DNA of 64,000 nt from positions 17,457 to 81,456 of the forward strand of contig JANBQC010000043.1 in NCBI GenBank assembly GCA_027576995.1, in the 5' to 3' direction. The notes beneath the pieces are model-generated. The model saw only the letters and a program-made list of their open reading frames with translations, ran no database searches and had not been told where the DNA came from. A program made the position numbers and the translations under genes. The DNA is from Dimargaris cristalligena (Eukaryota; Kickxellomycota; Dimargaritomycetes; Dimargaritales; Dimargaritaceae). Below are positions 30,766 to 42,214 of this stretch, in pieces. The stretch's first letter is position 1. Every line of letters begins with the position of its first letter.

Positions 30766-33544
30766 TTTACCAATGTCATTTGTGGCACTATTTCCTTTCA
30801 AATATTACTTTAAGTCATACCAAGTAGCCCTTGTGTTTACCCTTTGATTAATCATTCTAACAGATTATAGACACACTTATGTCAGATTATTAGACCTAAT
30901 GGGTTTGAAACTACTTTATATGACTTACCCATATTGGGCCAAATTGTACCATAGTACTTTCCTATGACAATACTTGGAACCATGGTGTCACTTTATTTTC
31001 CTCCAGTTAGTACTGTTGGGCCCCATTGCTTTAATCCAGGTATTAACCTAAATACTCTTATGTTCCCTTCAGGCTCCCAGATGCCTACTGTCTCTACATT
31101 GGTGGCTCCATTATGATTTCAGGATGCCCCTACAGTATTGCTTGCATAAAACTATATGGGAGAAGTTCATTCAGGCTGTATAGTGAAAAATCTGTTGGAT
31201 GAGGCCAATATTACTGGCTGAAAATGAACCACCCACTCATTGTCTCATATACTTGTCATTTAAATCCCTATACAGCTGAGTTGAATATCACCCATATTCA
31301 CAAGTTCATATCATGTTAATTTACTTGCATATATTCCCCTAGTTAACTTAGCAAACCCTTATATACTAACCCATAGTGTAGGTAAGTACATATTGGTATA
31401 ATTGCATTATTACTGATTATTTTTTGTCATTATTCCTGTTGAGAAATTTCAGTAGACACCACTTCTAACATTGCACCAATTATAGACCTACATATGTGTG
31501 GTGCCATGAGAATCAATGGTGATGGCACACATGGACAATCCAGCCAATAACAAATGAAATGGTCAACTGATTCCCAATTTGTGTCAATACTGAGCTAATG
31601 ATGAGTTTATTGAAATTAGTGCTCTGAAATCATGTACTCATTTATTATAATATATAATTATTAATTTGTTTTATTTGAATAAGTCATTACATTTTTGTTT
31701 GATGAAAGTTATAACTGATCCCAATACAAAAGGAATTGTCCTTCATCAAAGGAAAAGTTTTTAGTAGTTGGATAAATTGTGGTGAACTTACCACATTTTT
31801 TACTTACTTTTATTTTTAATCCATTTTTCACACTTATTGGAAGTACACCCCTGATGAGTAAATGAGCCCCTGCCCCTAATGAGTATAGTCATTTTTCCTC
31901 CATTATATTGTTTTTCCTATTATTATATTTTATACCCTTGACTATGATGCACCCCTACCCCTGAGTGGACTATACCCCTGCATTCACACTGCCCCTGGCC
32001 TGACTGTGCCCCTGTTCAAAGTGCAGTTAAAAATAACTCTCTCCCTTTCCCTTTACTTAGTCGTCTAATATTCTGGGACCTTCTCTCCCTTTCTCTATTA
32101 TTCATCTATCTTTTCATTTAGGCTTCCCCTTTTGAGTATAAATATTCCCCCTTACTGCCACCTCTTGGAACAGCAAGTTTATCATCACCTTTCCCTTTTT
32201 ATTATCTATTTTTTAAATAAAACTCAGTTTTCAAGGATTTAATTTCAGTTCTTTACACCAGTCTCATTGCCTAGCCTATGTTATAAGACCATCTAGCACT
32301 GTACCAATTAGTAGTAATTACCACCACCCCCTCCTAGCCCTCCTTCTTTTCACTGTGGTATATACTAGTAGTAGTATCCTTGTTACCATGGACCTGGGGC
32401 TATTGGCTGCTCTTGTTATCACCCCCAACAAACACCCATCCCAATGTTCCCACTCCCCCATCCCCAACCCTTTCCCACTAAGTACCCAGAAATGGGTTTA
32501 CAACCTACAAACTCCCCATGCTATTTGTATTTAGATACAAATAAATCATTCCCCATGCATGAGGACAACAGAGATGGCCTCCCCCAGTAAAGGGCTACTG
32601 TACTCACTTGGCCAATTTTTAACCTCATGCAGTACAATATCCCACACATCTTGGTTAAGAAGATTCTTGTTCACCCCTAAAACCAACATTGAATTAATCA
32701 TTTTTGCCTCTATAAGCCATGTTAATTACATAGCAATGCAGTCATATAATACATTGATTTTTAGGGTCAAATTAAATTGGTCAGTCAGTCAGGAATATAG
32801 GTTAATTAAAGAAATACTATAACATATAAGCTCAACAATATCCAACTATACATCCTTTCAGTTGGTTTATTGGATGCAAGCTTTGTAATCAAGCACCCCC
32901 CCTTTTTGGATGCTTCACTTAGAACTCAGCTGGACATTGAGACTCATCACAAGTGTAATTGAGAAATTTACCATGGCTTTGGCCAGAGTTATGATATGCA
33001 TATTAATGGGCCCAAGGTTCCTGTAAGTCATTTTGGGGCAGACAGTTCTCAGCATTCCTGCTAGACAATACTATTCAATTTCAAGGCAATGTAGACAATA
33101 TTTAATTTAATAACAGTACCTCCTTGTAGGGGAGGCTACAACTAAATTAATAGAGAGAGGGGGTCATAAAACAGATAGTAGCAATAACGCTGATCTATAG
33201 GTCATTAATCAACAAATAAGCGATGTAAGTACACGAGAGAGGTGTAATGTAACAGAGAGTGTGGATCGGAATGAAAGAGTAAAACGGCGAGCGAGGGTGG
33301 GAGAGGGTGAGTAGAAATAGTAGCGTGGGCTATAAATGGAACGGTGGGGAAACGTCAAAAAAAAAAGATGATGAAACCAGATCACATTGAAAATGGGTCC
33401 AATTTCCAATAAATTAATGGGAAGGACATGCTTAGAGTAGTAAAGATAATGGCGTGTTGTACCGGTAGGGTTGGATGTGGGGGGTGTTGTTGTGTGAGAA
33501 AAGAGAAGGTCGGTTAGGGGACAAAATGGGCCCATGATGTATTT
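30766..33544. other. CpG-depleted repeat-derived spacer
   Basis: No gene. From about 30000 to 33187 I count only two CpGs (near 30100 and 32062). The block 31780-32340 is annotated separately. The last 350 bases, where CpG returns, are the 3' flank of the minus-strand IZH3-like gene. Confidence 0.6.
31780..32340 (+). repeat. LTR-like segment with TATA and polyadenylation signals
   Basis: A stretch around 31800-31915 recurs in reverse orientation at about 40090-40235 (shared AAGTACACCCC and GATGAGTAAATGAGCCCCTG). Further right are TATAAATA near 32138 and AATAAA near 32215, the order expected of a retroelement LTR. No partner LTR, primer-binding site or coding region is visible, so the class is uncertain. 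Confidence 0.35.
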
Positions 33545-35062
33545 CTAGGCCAGGCAGCCGAAGGCATATCTGTTATTGAAGAAATGCAGGGCGGCATTGT
33601 AGTGGTAGTAGATGCCCCCAATGACGGCCATATGCCACAGCTGATGAGAGTTGCCAATGTGGTCAAAGAGGCCGGGCCAGAGACGCTCGGGGTACTTGTT
33701 GGCGTAAAAATAAACCCCCGTGCCATAGCAGAGGAGCGACTTAACGACGGGGGCAATAAACTGGACGGTTAAGGCCAGGCCCCGGTCGCTGGCCAGGTGC
33801 ACCATCGGAATAAACCCTGACGCGGCCATAAGGCTAAAAACAGTGACCCGAATATAGCGGTACTCGCTGAAGTCAAACCAGGGGAAGCTGCTCAGAACTA
33901 CACCGGTGATGCCCACGGCAATAGTGAAGAAGAGGTAGAAATTACGAAGGGCGCCGCCACAGTAAAACCCGTAGTATTCGACGGTGACGATGGAGGCGGT
34001 GATCAGGAACGAAATGCCAATATAGTCGAGCATGACTGCGCAGCGCATGGTCGGTAAATGGGAGTGGTGGCAGAACGTGTGGTACATGGTACTGCAGAGC
34101 AGGCATTTGCAGGCGGCAACAAAGAAGAACAGGAAAATCAGCTGGTCCACCCACAATAGGCCGGTGGAATTCAGGTGGGCTTCGACCGAGGCGGCTACGT
34201 TGCTAAGGTAAGCAGCGGCGGGAGCCGAGGTGGTGCTGATAGTGGCAGCGGCCTCGGCCAGGGACGGGAGGCGGAAGCCAATTTCGTAAATAGCCAAAAC
34301 CACAAAGAACATAAGCCCCAGTAGGTGGGTCCAGATATTTCCGGTTTCATTGTGGAATTGGAAGATACTACCGAGACACTGGGAATTGGACCGCAAGAAA
34401 CGATAGCCGGAGGTGATGAATTCATTTTCTTGCCATTCGATGGGTAGCTCTTCGAACTTGAGCAGGCGACGGGCACCAATGAAGGCCGCCCGAGTGGCTT
34501 CGAAGGTAGCATCGCGGGTCGACGAGCCAGCTACGACGAATTTATGTTCCACTTGAGCCAAAACTCCCTCGATCCGAGACCGGAAGGAATCCAACACGGC
34601 GAACTCGGCGTACTTGGCTTCGACATACTGAACCGTGGCGTAGAATCGGTGCACGGACTGGGTTTCCAAATCGGCTAGCCAATCCTCCATTATCATTACG
34701 GCCGCGTCGGCCTTTTCGGCCAGAGTGGCCGCCCGAACGACGGTGCAGCAAGGCTGGGCGGCCTCCTTCTCATTGGCATCCGCCGGGTCGGTTAAATCGA
34801 GGTCGGTATCGTCCCCTTCGGCATAGGAAGTTTCGCTATCACAGTCCTCACTATCCGATAAGGTTTGTTGATAAGTATGACGGACCATTGACTGAGTGCA
34901 TTTGGCCTCGAAGAGCCACAGAGTGGCCCCCATGCGTTTCTTAGACGCGGACTGGACGTCCCGGTAGCGGGCTTCGATGGCAATAAAGCTCTTTTCCATA
35001 CGATCGAGAATAGCCATTTCTACGTCTGCGATGGGGATGTGGGACGCTAGCGGTAGCGACAT
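33545..35062 (-). CDS. IZH3: IZH3-like PAQR/haemolysin-III membrane receptor
   Basis: 505 aa; ATG at 35062 (MSLPLASHIPIADVEM). The frame extends upstream only to a GTG, so this ATG is preferred. The long N-terminal cytosolic region (about 1-200) contains a Ser/Asp/Glu-rich acidic stretch, as in yeast Izh3 and unlike the short Izh1/2/4. PAQR hallmarks are ELPIEWQENEFITSGYR (about residue 205), FHNETGNIWTHLLG, the zinc-site STMYHTFCHHS (about 325), LDYIGISFLI, and the final HQLWHMAVIGGIYYHY (about 475-490). Seven hydrophobic spans are visible. The family is a zinc-dependent membrane hydrolase-like fold; yeast IZH genes affect zinc and sterol homeostasis. Confidence 0.9.
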   Translation of the reverse strand: MSLPLASHIPIADVEMAILDRMEKSFIAIEARYRDVQSASKKRMGATLWLFEAKCTQSMVRHTYQQTLSDSEDCDSETSYAEGDDTDLDLTDPADANEKEAAQPCCTVVRAATLAEKADAAVMIMEDWLADLETQSVHRFYATVQYVEAKYAEFAVLDSFRSRIEGVLAQVEHKFVVAGSSTRDATFEATRAAFIGARRLLKFEELPIEWQENEFITSGYRFLRSNSQCLGSIFQFHNETGNIWTHLLGLMFFVVLAIYEIGFRLPSLAEAAATISTTSAPAAAYLSNVAASVEAHLNSTGLLWVDQLIFLFFFVAACKCLLCSTMYHTFCHHSHLPTMRCAVMLDYIGISFLITASIVTVEYYGFYCGGALRNFYLFFTIAVGITGVVLSSFPWFDFSEYRYIRVTVFSLMAASGFIPMVHLASDRGLALTVQFIAPVVKSLLCYGTGVYFYANKYPERLWPGLFDHIGNSHQLWHMAVIGGIYYHYNAALHFFNNRYAFGCLA

Positions 35063-35898
35063 GGTTAGGGATTTAATACGCAATGGAAGGGGAGAAGAAC
35101 AAGTCGGGGAGGAAGTGGACGGTTGAGAGTAAGCCGTGGGGCCTAGAAGGTCAGACACGACAGGAAACTATACACTAGATAAAAAAGACCAGGAGACCGA
35201 CCACGCAGTAGGCAGTGGTACAAGAGTTAGTACAGGCAAATCACAGAGCTCCAGAGAAGGGGATACGGCTTGAAACCCCAGGTTAAAGAGAGGAGAGAAG
35301 AAGGTACTATATGTGAAGATTAAGCGGGGGACGGGGAATGGGATGTTTATTTAGTCATATAAAACAAATATGAATATAGCAAGGGAGGAGGAGACCGCTC
35401 AAGTAGTATTTAAGTAGTAGGCTATATATATATAATTTTACTTGTGCAGTTGGAAGGAGACGAAACCTACCCAACCTAATAATGAGTGTATAGATAAAGG
35501 AATAAGATAAAATAGGAAAGCATGGCCAGTAAGGGGAGAGAAACAAGGAGGGGGGAATGGGCATTTATAAATGGTTCGATGTTTTCAGCCCTTAGCGATT
35601 CACCCAATGGGAAAAGGCGAGGAGTGTGAAAGAGTAATCTATGCGCATGACCAGAATGGCTTGGAGGGATGTGTGTATGTGGTAATAGATGATGGATATA
35701 AGATGTATGCTGTGTGGTGGTGCCACACGCCACCAGGAGCGAAAACGGGGCTCAGGCGTCCCCATAACCCTCGCCCTCCACCCCTTTTCCCCCACCATTA
35801 CACCTCCTAATGGCAAACATCTCTTACGTATTGGTGGGGGCGGCCAGGGCTTTGACCCATGTGTAAAAGCCCCCCCCCCTTCGGGCCACCACCCCTTT
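35063..35898. other. Spacer upstream of IZH3-like gene
   Basis: Promoter and leader of the minus-strand gene, with an AT-rich run (about 35420-35445). No gene recognised; short frames here are non-ATG or low complexity. Confidence 0.5.
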
Positions 35899-36044
35899 GA
35901 TATGAGTGAAATTCAGCCCAGCTATAAAAGGGTTTACGTTATACGTGTATGGGAGAATATATGGGAAAATTATTTTTAACTAGTAATATTGGCCGAATCT
36001 AATGGATTTTTCGTTATATAGCTTGGATGAGCTTCTTCCATATG
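35899..36044 (+). mobile_element. 146-bp MITE-like element, copy M2
   Basis: GATATGAGTGAAATTCAG ... TTCTTCCATATG. It retains CpGs (TTTACGTTATACG, GGCCGAAT, TTTTTCGTT) where copies M1 or M3 have TG or CA, so it looks least decayed. It abuts the end of repeat copy B. Confidence 0.7.
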
Positions 36045-36049
36045 TAGCC

Positions 36050-38221
36050 CTAAGGCAATTGTAAACTATAAATTTGGTTCTTGAAGCCATGAATACAAAA
36101 GGTAGAATAATAAAACGACCAGATAGGCGAGTATCCAAAGAATACAGGAACCTATGGCGGTAGCATTTTGTTCAAAAATAATACATCACCATAGTAATAG
36201 TTCCAAGGTGAAGTGCCAGTATTGTAGAGTCATATGGCCATGGGGTCAATAGACTGGGAAGAGCTGTTGTATAATCGTGAATGTAGTAAATAAAATAATT
36301 TATAGCCATCAATAGTTTCATGAACCGAAACAATGGTATTTGTCTAAATTCGCTGGGATTCGCCTGGTACAATGCTGTGTAAAAGGTGTGTAAAGCCTTC
36401 TGGTTATAAATTCAATGTGAACGATTCTTGGCGAGGATTCCAAATGGTGTTCAACACTGTCATGGGCATGGCCGGAATTACCAAGACTATGTGCTTTACT
36501 AATTTACGGACAAGGCATGTAAAGCACACATAGTCTCCCAACAAGGACAGGCCACAGCCTTTGAAAAACTTGAGGGGCGTACCAGTCATGAACCTCATTT
36601 TTGAAAGCTTCTCAATTTCAATACCGATAGTTAACAAAGAACATGATCAAAATGAAAGGCACCTTCGGTCTTGTTCAGGATATTCATCATATATCCACCT
36701 ATTGTTCTCCTGTGATTTCTTTTTCCAAGTAAAACAGCCCTAGCCCACTTGGATCCGCAAAGTTACCATTTCAAACAGTGTACCCCTACTGAATTTTTAA
36801 TAATAAACGTATGTATAAAAGGCATTAATTTTCTCCCTATTTATCCATCAATTATCTTTCATTCGAACGCTTCCATACAATGCAAATGTCAAACTCCGTT
36901 CTCCAACTCCTAATTCCTTGCGGTCCTATAGGCAACCGGGGGCCGCACTCTGCAGTATTGCAGACTTTAAATCCAAATATTTCCCCCAACCATAAAAAGG
37001 GGCGTAAGTCCCCCAAGAGATCTTGGTGGGATTTCTCAGATTTCACCAGAGCATCCCCCCGTATCCCCCAGGAGGGTGGTACCCCCCCTCCCCCATCCGA
37101 CCCAGAGTGAAATACCAATAATCGCCTGGGATAGAGGGTTTCTATTAATTAGAATATATGTAGCGTGTTATTGCTATTGCATGTATTTTGATTGATAGCT
37201 TTTACTGATAAGGAACTTCCACCATTTTATACAGATGTGGTTTCATCTAGTGGAATACTCCTTATTTTTTAAGCCTATATCAATATATTTTAAGTGGTAT
37301 TGGGCACTTGGGCCCAATTAATGAATCTATGCCGAAACTATTCAAGAAGCAGGAAAAAGCCTGGTGGCTGAGTCCATCAAGTAATTCATGGCAGCGGAAA
37401 TGAGCTTGGTTTTGTTAATAAGTAATTGTGTCTCTTGAATAGATAGCAGCACCTGGCTCTGGTTGAATTAAAAATTGTTTGGAACCACCAGTGGTCTCAT
37501 TTTTCCCTATCCACTTCAATAAAGCCTCTATTCACCCCAATGTTGATTGAAATCACAATCCACAGGTGATTGTAAACAATAAAAATTCTTTTCAACTAGC
37601 CCAAAACAATGGGCTTTTCCCATTTACTAATAAAATTCAGTTCATTACATCTATATTTCAACTTTTATATTGACTGGGTATTGAGCATACACTTAGTTTA
37701 CTGGATGTCAGTATATATATTCACACTTTTATTTTGAGACCAAATATGGCAATACAGAACAGGGCCCATGACCATTGATGTAATGGGGTGGGGGGTGTTA
37801 AGGGGCTATAATCAATTTGTTGGAGTTGGCTACGGAAAATGTGGCACAACTATCACTAGCCGCAGACAAGATAACTGTTAGGTAATACAGCACACCATGC
37901 TACTTTGGCCCAGACCCTATGCAAATACCAGAAGGTGCTGTTTTTCATGAACTGGCATAACACTTATCAAATGTAAGAGCCATATACTGAAAGAGGTATT
38001 TATTAGAAATATTGTTGTAGATCAGGCATATCCCATCATCAGAATTGCATGGAAACCTGCTTTCAGAATATTAGAGCTTAGCATGAGTGTGGATTATTTT
38101 GGTAAAAAATGAAGTATCTGTTCAATAGGGTGGGGCTCATTGGATAAACAGCAAGGCACTCCCTATTTTCTAGTCTAAATTTTATTCATAATTTTATATT
38201 GATGGATTACATTTCTCTTAT
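36050..38221 (-). mobile_element. Repeat element of unknown class, copy B
   Basis: Reverse-oriented homologue of 8892-11570 without the 0.56-kb insert. It contains a 77-codon open frame (36404-36637) differing from that in copy A at five bases, three of them CpG to TpG or CpA. A roughly 50-bp stretch near 36135-36172 is absent from copy A. No terminal repeats recognised. Confidence 0.7.
36485..36535 (-). repeat. Conserved hairpin in copy B
   Basis: GACTATGTGCTTTAC pairs with GTAAAGCACACATAGTC, identical arms to the hairpin at 11130-11180. The loop differs by one base at a CpG. Confidence 0.75.
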
Positions 38222-38229
38222 TTTACCCA

Positions 38230-38803
38230 GGTGGATTACTCTTAGTCTATTATGAGTCCTGAGGATAGACTTCTAATGGTAGGTAGGGTCTAAGCTCAGC
38301 AAAGCTTTTATTATTATTAGATATAGAGGTAGGATACTAATTAATAAGGGCTAGAGGTGATATATATTTAAGGGATATACAGGGGGTACATTTACTAACC
38401 AGTATATGAGGATAAGTGTATATAGAATTTATTAGATAAATAAGGGGTAGGAATAAGCTAAGGAGCTAACAGGTCCCAGTAGGGCCCTATTATATATATA
38501 CATAGGGATAACTCCAGTAGAAGCTCCTATGAGAGAGAATACTAGTAAGACTAATGGATAGGTAAATAGACCAACCAGATAGCAATTAGTATCTGGAAAA
38601 CTCTGATGGTAACTGGAAGAGAATTTGGATCAGCATATAAGTAATTAGTATAAAGGGTAGAGTCCAGGTAGCAGAAAGGTTATATTATGATGAAGGATAG
38701 TCCCATAGTATTGGGCTTTACTATGGGAAAGCCAATATGGCATATTAAGGCCCAATGTAGTCAGGAGGCCAACTAGCTAGATTAAGGTAGATTAGGTGAG
38801 TTG
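38230..38803 (-). repeat. Dispersed about 600-bp repeat, copy L4 (inverted)
   Basis: Reverse complement matches L1-L3 throughout, including GGTTGGTCTATTTACC, GGAGTTATCCCT and CCATTAGAAGTCTATCC. Its hairpin end (38238-38257) lies only about 16 bp from the end of repeat copy B. Confidence 0.6.
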
Positions 38804-38808
38804 ATAGG

Positions 38809-39100
38809 TTAATTCTTAGTAAAGATTCCAAATGGTGTTTAATACTACCATAGGTATATATGGAATTATCAAGGCTATATTCTTTACTAATCCACAGATA
38901 AGTAGTCTTAATTATTCACAGTAATGTACAAAGGATAGGCCACAAACTTCTAGAAATTTAGGTAGCATGCTAGTTAAAAGTCTCCACTTTCAATACTTCC
39001 CAATACCAATACTGACTGCTAAAAAAGGGTATGATGAATGTGTAAGGCTCTTCTAGGCCTGTTTCAGACATTCATTTAACCCCATATCCCATCCCCCCAG
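38809..39100 (-). mobile_element. Third, degraded partial copy (C) of the A/B element
   Basis: GATTCCAAATGGTGTTTAATAC...GCCACAAACTT...ATGATGAATGTG follows the order of 36440-36690 in copy B at clearly lower identity. CpGs present in B are all gone here and the hairpin is broken. Confidence 0.55.
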
Positions 39101-39494
39101 CTGGTTATTTTAGAAATATTCTATTATGTCCAATGAGGTATTTACAATTATTAGAGTTGATAGTTTATCAGTATCTTCAATGTATAAGTATATAATATAA
39201 CTATTGATACACTCCAAATTATTAACTAAATCTTTTATCATTCAATAACTAATACAATTACACTATTAAAGAGCCATTTATTTCTTATTGTAAGCAACAT
39301 TTCAAGTGAATGGTGATAATCCCTTACGTAATCATAGGGCAATATTATTCCACTTTACACCTGCCAAGATAATACACATGATTATATAGTATAATAATAC
39401 AGAGATACTGTATTTTACAGCTGCAAGGCTTCCCATCTTCCACAGGAAGGGGTACTATCCCCCTATAGCCCCTTTAAGTCAAGAGAGTATAACT
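39101..39494. other. AT-rich repeat-island filler
   Basis: No gene and no recognised partner within the window; only one CpG (near 39328). Confidence 0.4.
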
Positions 39495-40085
39495 GCAAAA
39501 GGGCTATCAGACTATCTAATCTGCCTTAATCTAGACACATTAGTGTCCATCTCTATTAGGCCTTATAATACCATATTAACCTTCCCATGGTCACCTCTGG
39601 TACTATGGGATCACCCTCTATCATATAACCATTCCCCTTCTGGACTCTTCCTCTTTGTACTAATCACTTAAGTGCTGATCCAAAGACTCTTCCAGCTACC
39701 AATAGAGTCTTCCAAGTCCTTGCAGCTATCTGGTTGGCCTATTTACCCTAACCTAGTCTCAGTAACATCCTTCCCCTGGGACCTCCCTCTGGAGTTGTCC
39801 CTGTGTATATATAACTGGGCCCCCATTGGGACCAGTTAGGTCCCTTATCTTATTCTTACCCCCCTGATTTACCCCTAATAAACCCTATATATACTCACTT
39901 CCCCCATACTAACTAGTAAGTATACCTGCTGCATATCCCTTGCCTATACCTGTACTTAGCCTTTATTAGTTAGTACTACACCTACACCTAATGCTAGCAA
40001 CTTGCTTGGCTAAGACTAAGCCCTGCCCACCATTAGAAGCCTATCCTTAGGACTCTTGGTAGATTAAGAGTAGTTAACTTAGGTA
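39495..40085 (+). repeat. Dispersed about 600-bp repeat, copy L2
   Basis: Close relative of L1 over its length, ending in ACTCTTGGTAGATTAAGAGT (hairpin, 6-bp stem). Confidence 0.6.
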
Positions 40086-40089
40086 ATAA

Positions 40090-40235
40090 TTACTAATAAA
40101 AATGAAGTAAAAATGACTATGCTCATTAGGGGTAGTGGCAGGGGCTCATTTACTCATCTGGGGTGTACTTCTGATATGTGCAAAAAGTAGATAAAAAATA
40201 GAAATAGGTAAAGATATAGTAAGTTTACTATACCT
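40090..40235 (-). repeat. Fragment of the LTR-like segment, inverted
   Basis: Reverse complement matches about 31800-31915. It sits between L2 and L3, which suggests nested insertion. Confidence 0.5.
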
Positions 40236-40575
40236 ACCCTATTAGTCTTAGCAGTATCTCACTTGGAATAGGCCCTCTGGAGTTATCCCTACAAATATAT
40301 AATGGGCCCCTACTGTGATCTATTAGTACCTTAGCTTATTCTTACCCCTAATATACCCACAATAATCTCTATATATACTCACCCCATAAACTAACTAGTA
40401 AGTATGCCTCCCTGCATGTCCCTTATATATACATTACATCTTACCTTTATTAGTTAGTACTATACCTATACCCAATATTAGTAACCCTTTAGATAAGCCT
40501 AAGCCTCACCTACCATTGGAAATCTATCTCCAGGATTCTTAATAGACTAAAAGTGGCCAACCTGTACAGTATTGA
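40236..40575 (+). repeat. Dispersed about 600-bp repeat, copy L3 (right part only)
   Basis: Matches the right half of L1/L2 (ACTAACTAGTAAGTATGCCT, TTTATTAGTTAGTACTATACC), ending ATTCTTAATAGACTAAAAGT. The left part is missing. Confidence 0.55.
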
Positions 40576-42068
40576 GTAATTATTTATATTATTTAATATT
40601 CCCTCCTAGACAACCCTAATTAATCATTAGTATATAGAAATGCCCTACCCATATTATAATCTGTTAGTACTTTAGCTTATATATATACTTATTTTTCTAT
40701 TAAAACTATATAAATTCACACTTTTGATAATGTAACTATTGAACTAGGCAGGCTACTTAGAACTTAGACTGACACCTAGCCCTACTAATGTGAGTGCCTT
40801 AATGATTCTATATATGATAATTATACTGCCATAGGCAGGGATGGGATTTTGTATCCATGGGTAGGCACAGGTGTCAGGTGTTGCTATGCTTATCCATCAT
40901 AAGGATGGCATGATGGTCCACAGCTCCAGGCAACTCTCCCATGCAAACAGCCTGAGATGTTAATTGTTTTTCCTCTGAATTCAGTGGTAGACTTTTGCCT
41001 CAGTTGGATTTTCCTTAATTTTGCCTTCATGAAACCTAAAAGTTAATTCCACTTAGTGGCAAGTGTGAGCAAGGGAATTATCCTTGAGGAGAACAATATG
41101 GTGGTGTTGTCTTCTGTTCCCTCTCATCTTACAATTTAACCTTATATCACGACTACTCAGTAGATCCAAGGTGGGTTCTAATTTCTACAATGTTTCCTAA
41201 TACACAATGCTAAGGATCCAAGTCCTAAAGTGTTTGGCTAGTTTTCTCCCTCTGTAGTTTTATAGCTGAACTACTTTGACTAACCTCTGCTGCAATACCA
41301 TTTTCACATATCTTCCTTCACATATATATAGTCTTATAGTTGGCTCTATTAGCTGGCAAGTTATCTTTGAGATAAGTTTTTATTATTCAGAATAGATATC
41401 CATCCTTAACTTCACCCAGCATTTTACCCAATATCAGATGAAGACTTCAACTGGAAGTCAATTTACATATTATTCTTTCTATTTACCTTATTTTCTCTAT
41501 AACTAGTTTATTAACATGTAGTCACTGTGGCTCCTCCAGTTCTTAATTCCAATGATGGGAGTTTAGGATTGATTTATTTAGAATACTTTCCACCTTATCT
41601 GAGTTCCTACTCAAATAGTAGTTCCAATCTTCTTTGCCAAATGGAAGGTCCATTTCCCGAGTTCCCCATGTTCCTCCCAGGTACCAACCCCTCAAACCCA
41701 ATGTCTAGTGAACCTACCATTCCAGGAGAAGTGAAGGAGAATCCCTCCAGCTCTTTCCTCAACATGGGAGCCCCTCAAAACATCAGCAGAACAACAATCA
41801 CCAATCACTTTGCAAGTAACAATTAGTTTCCACCCCAGTCAACTAACTAAAGAACAAGAAATATATATTATAAATTAATATGCAATGTCCTAAACTTCTT
41901 ATATCTTAGTATTATTTTTTATATATTCTTGAAAAGCCCCCCCCCCTCTCACAGAATTGTAGCTATTTAGCTCCACTAAGCCTGTAACATCTGGAACAGA
42001 ATGGTCAAAGTTGTTATTTAAATATCCTGATTTATTGTCAGAAACTCCTGATAGGTATTCTACTAAAT
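40576..42068. other. Repeat-island remainder, possible retroelement debris
   Basis: CpG-poor AT-rich DNA. A 61-codon frame from an ATG near 41641 (MEGPFPEFPMFLPG..., Pro/Ser/Asn-rich) has the flavour of a decayed gag-like or low-complexity segment, but nothing specific is recognised. Confidence 0.35.
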
Positions 42069-42214
42069 CATATAGGTGAAATGTGGCCCAGCTGTATAAG
42101 GTTTTAAATGATATGTGTATGGGATAATACATGGGAGATTTATTTTTAACCAGTAATATTCACTTCATCTAATGGATTTTTTGTTATACAGCTTGGTTGA
42201 ACCTCTCCCATATG
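42069..42214 (+). mobile_element. 146-bp MITE-like element, copy M3
   Basis: CATATAGGTGAAATGTGG ... GAACCTCTCCCATATG; the reverse complement of the right end starts CATATGGGAGAGGTTCAACC, giving the best terminal inverted repeat of the three copies. All CpGs of M2 are lost here. Confidence 0.7.

Noticed and set aside
33209..33535. 108-codon minus-strand frame after IZH3
   Set aside because: Lies in the 3' flank, biased Tyr/Ser/Phe composition from pyrimidine-rich DNA, no homology.
35706..35735. GTGTGG...CCACAC hairpin
   Set aside because: Single short palindrome with no second copy or context; likely chance.
41527..41826. 99-codon frame in the repeat island
   Set aside because: Starts with GTG, low-complexity Pro/Ser/Asn composition, no recognisable gag or other domain; kept only as a remark.
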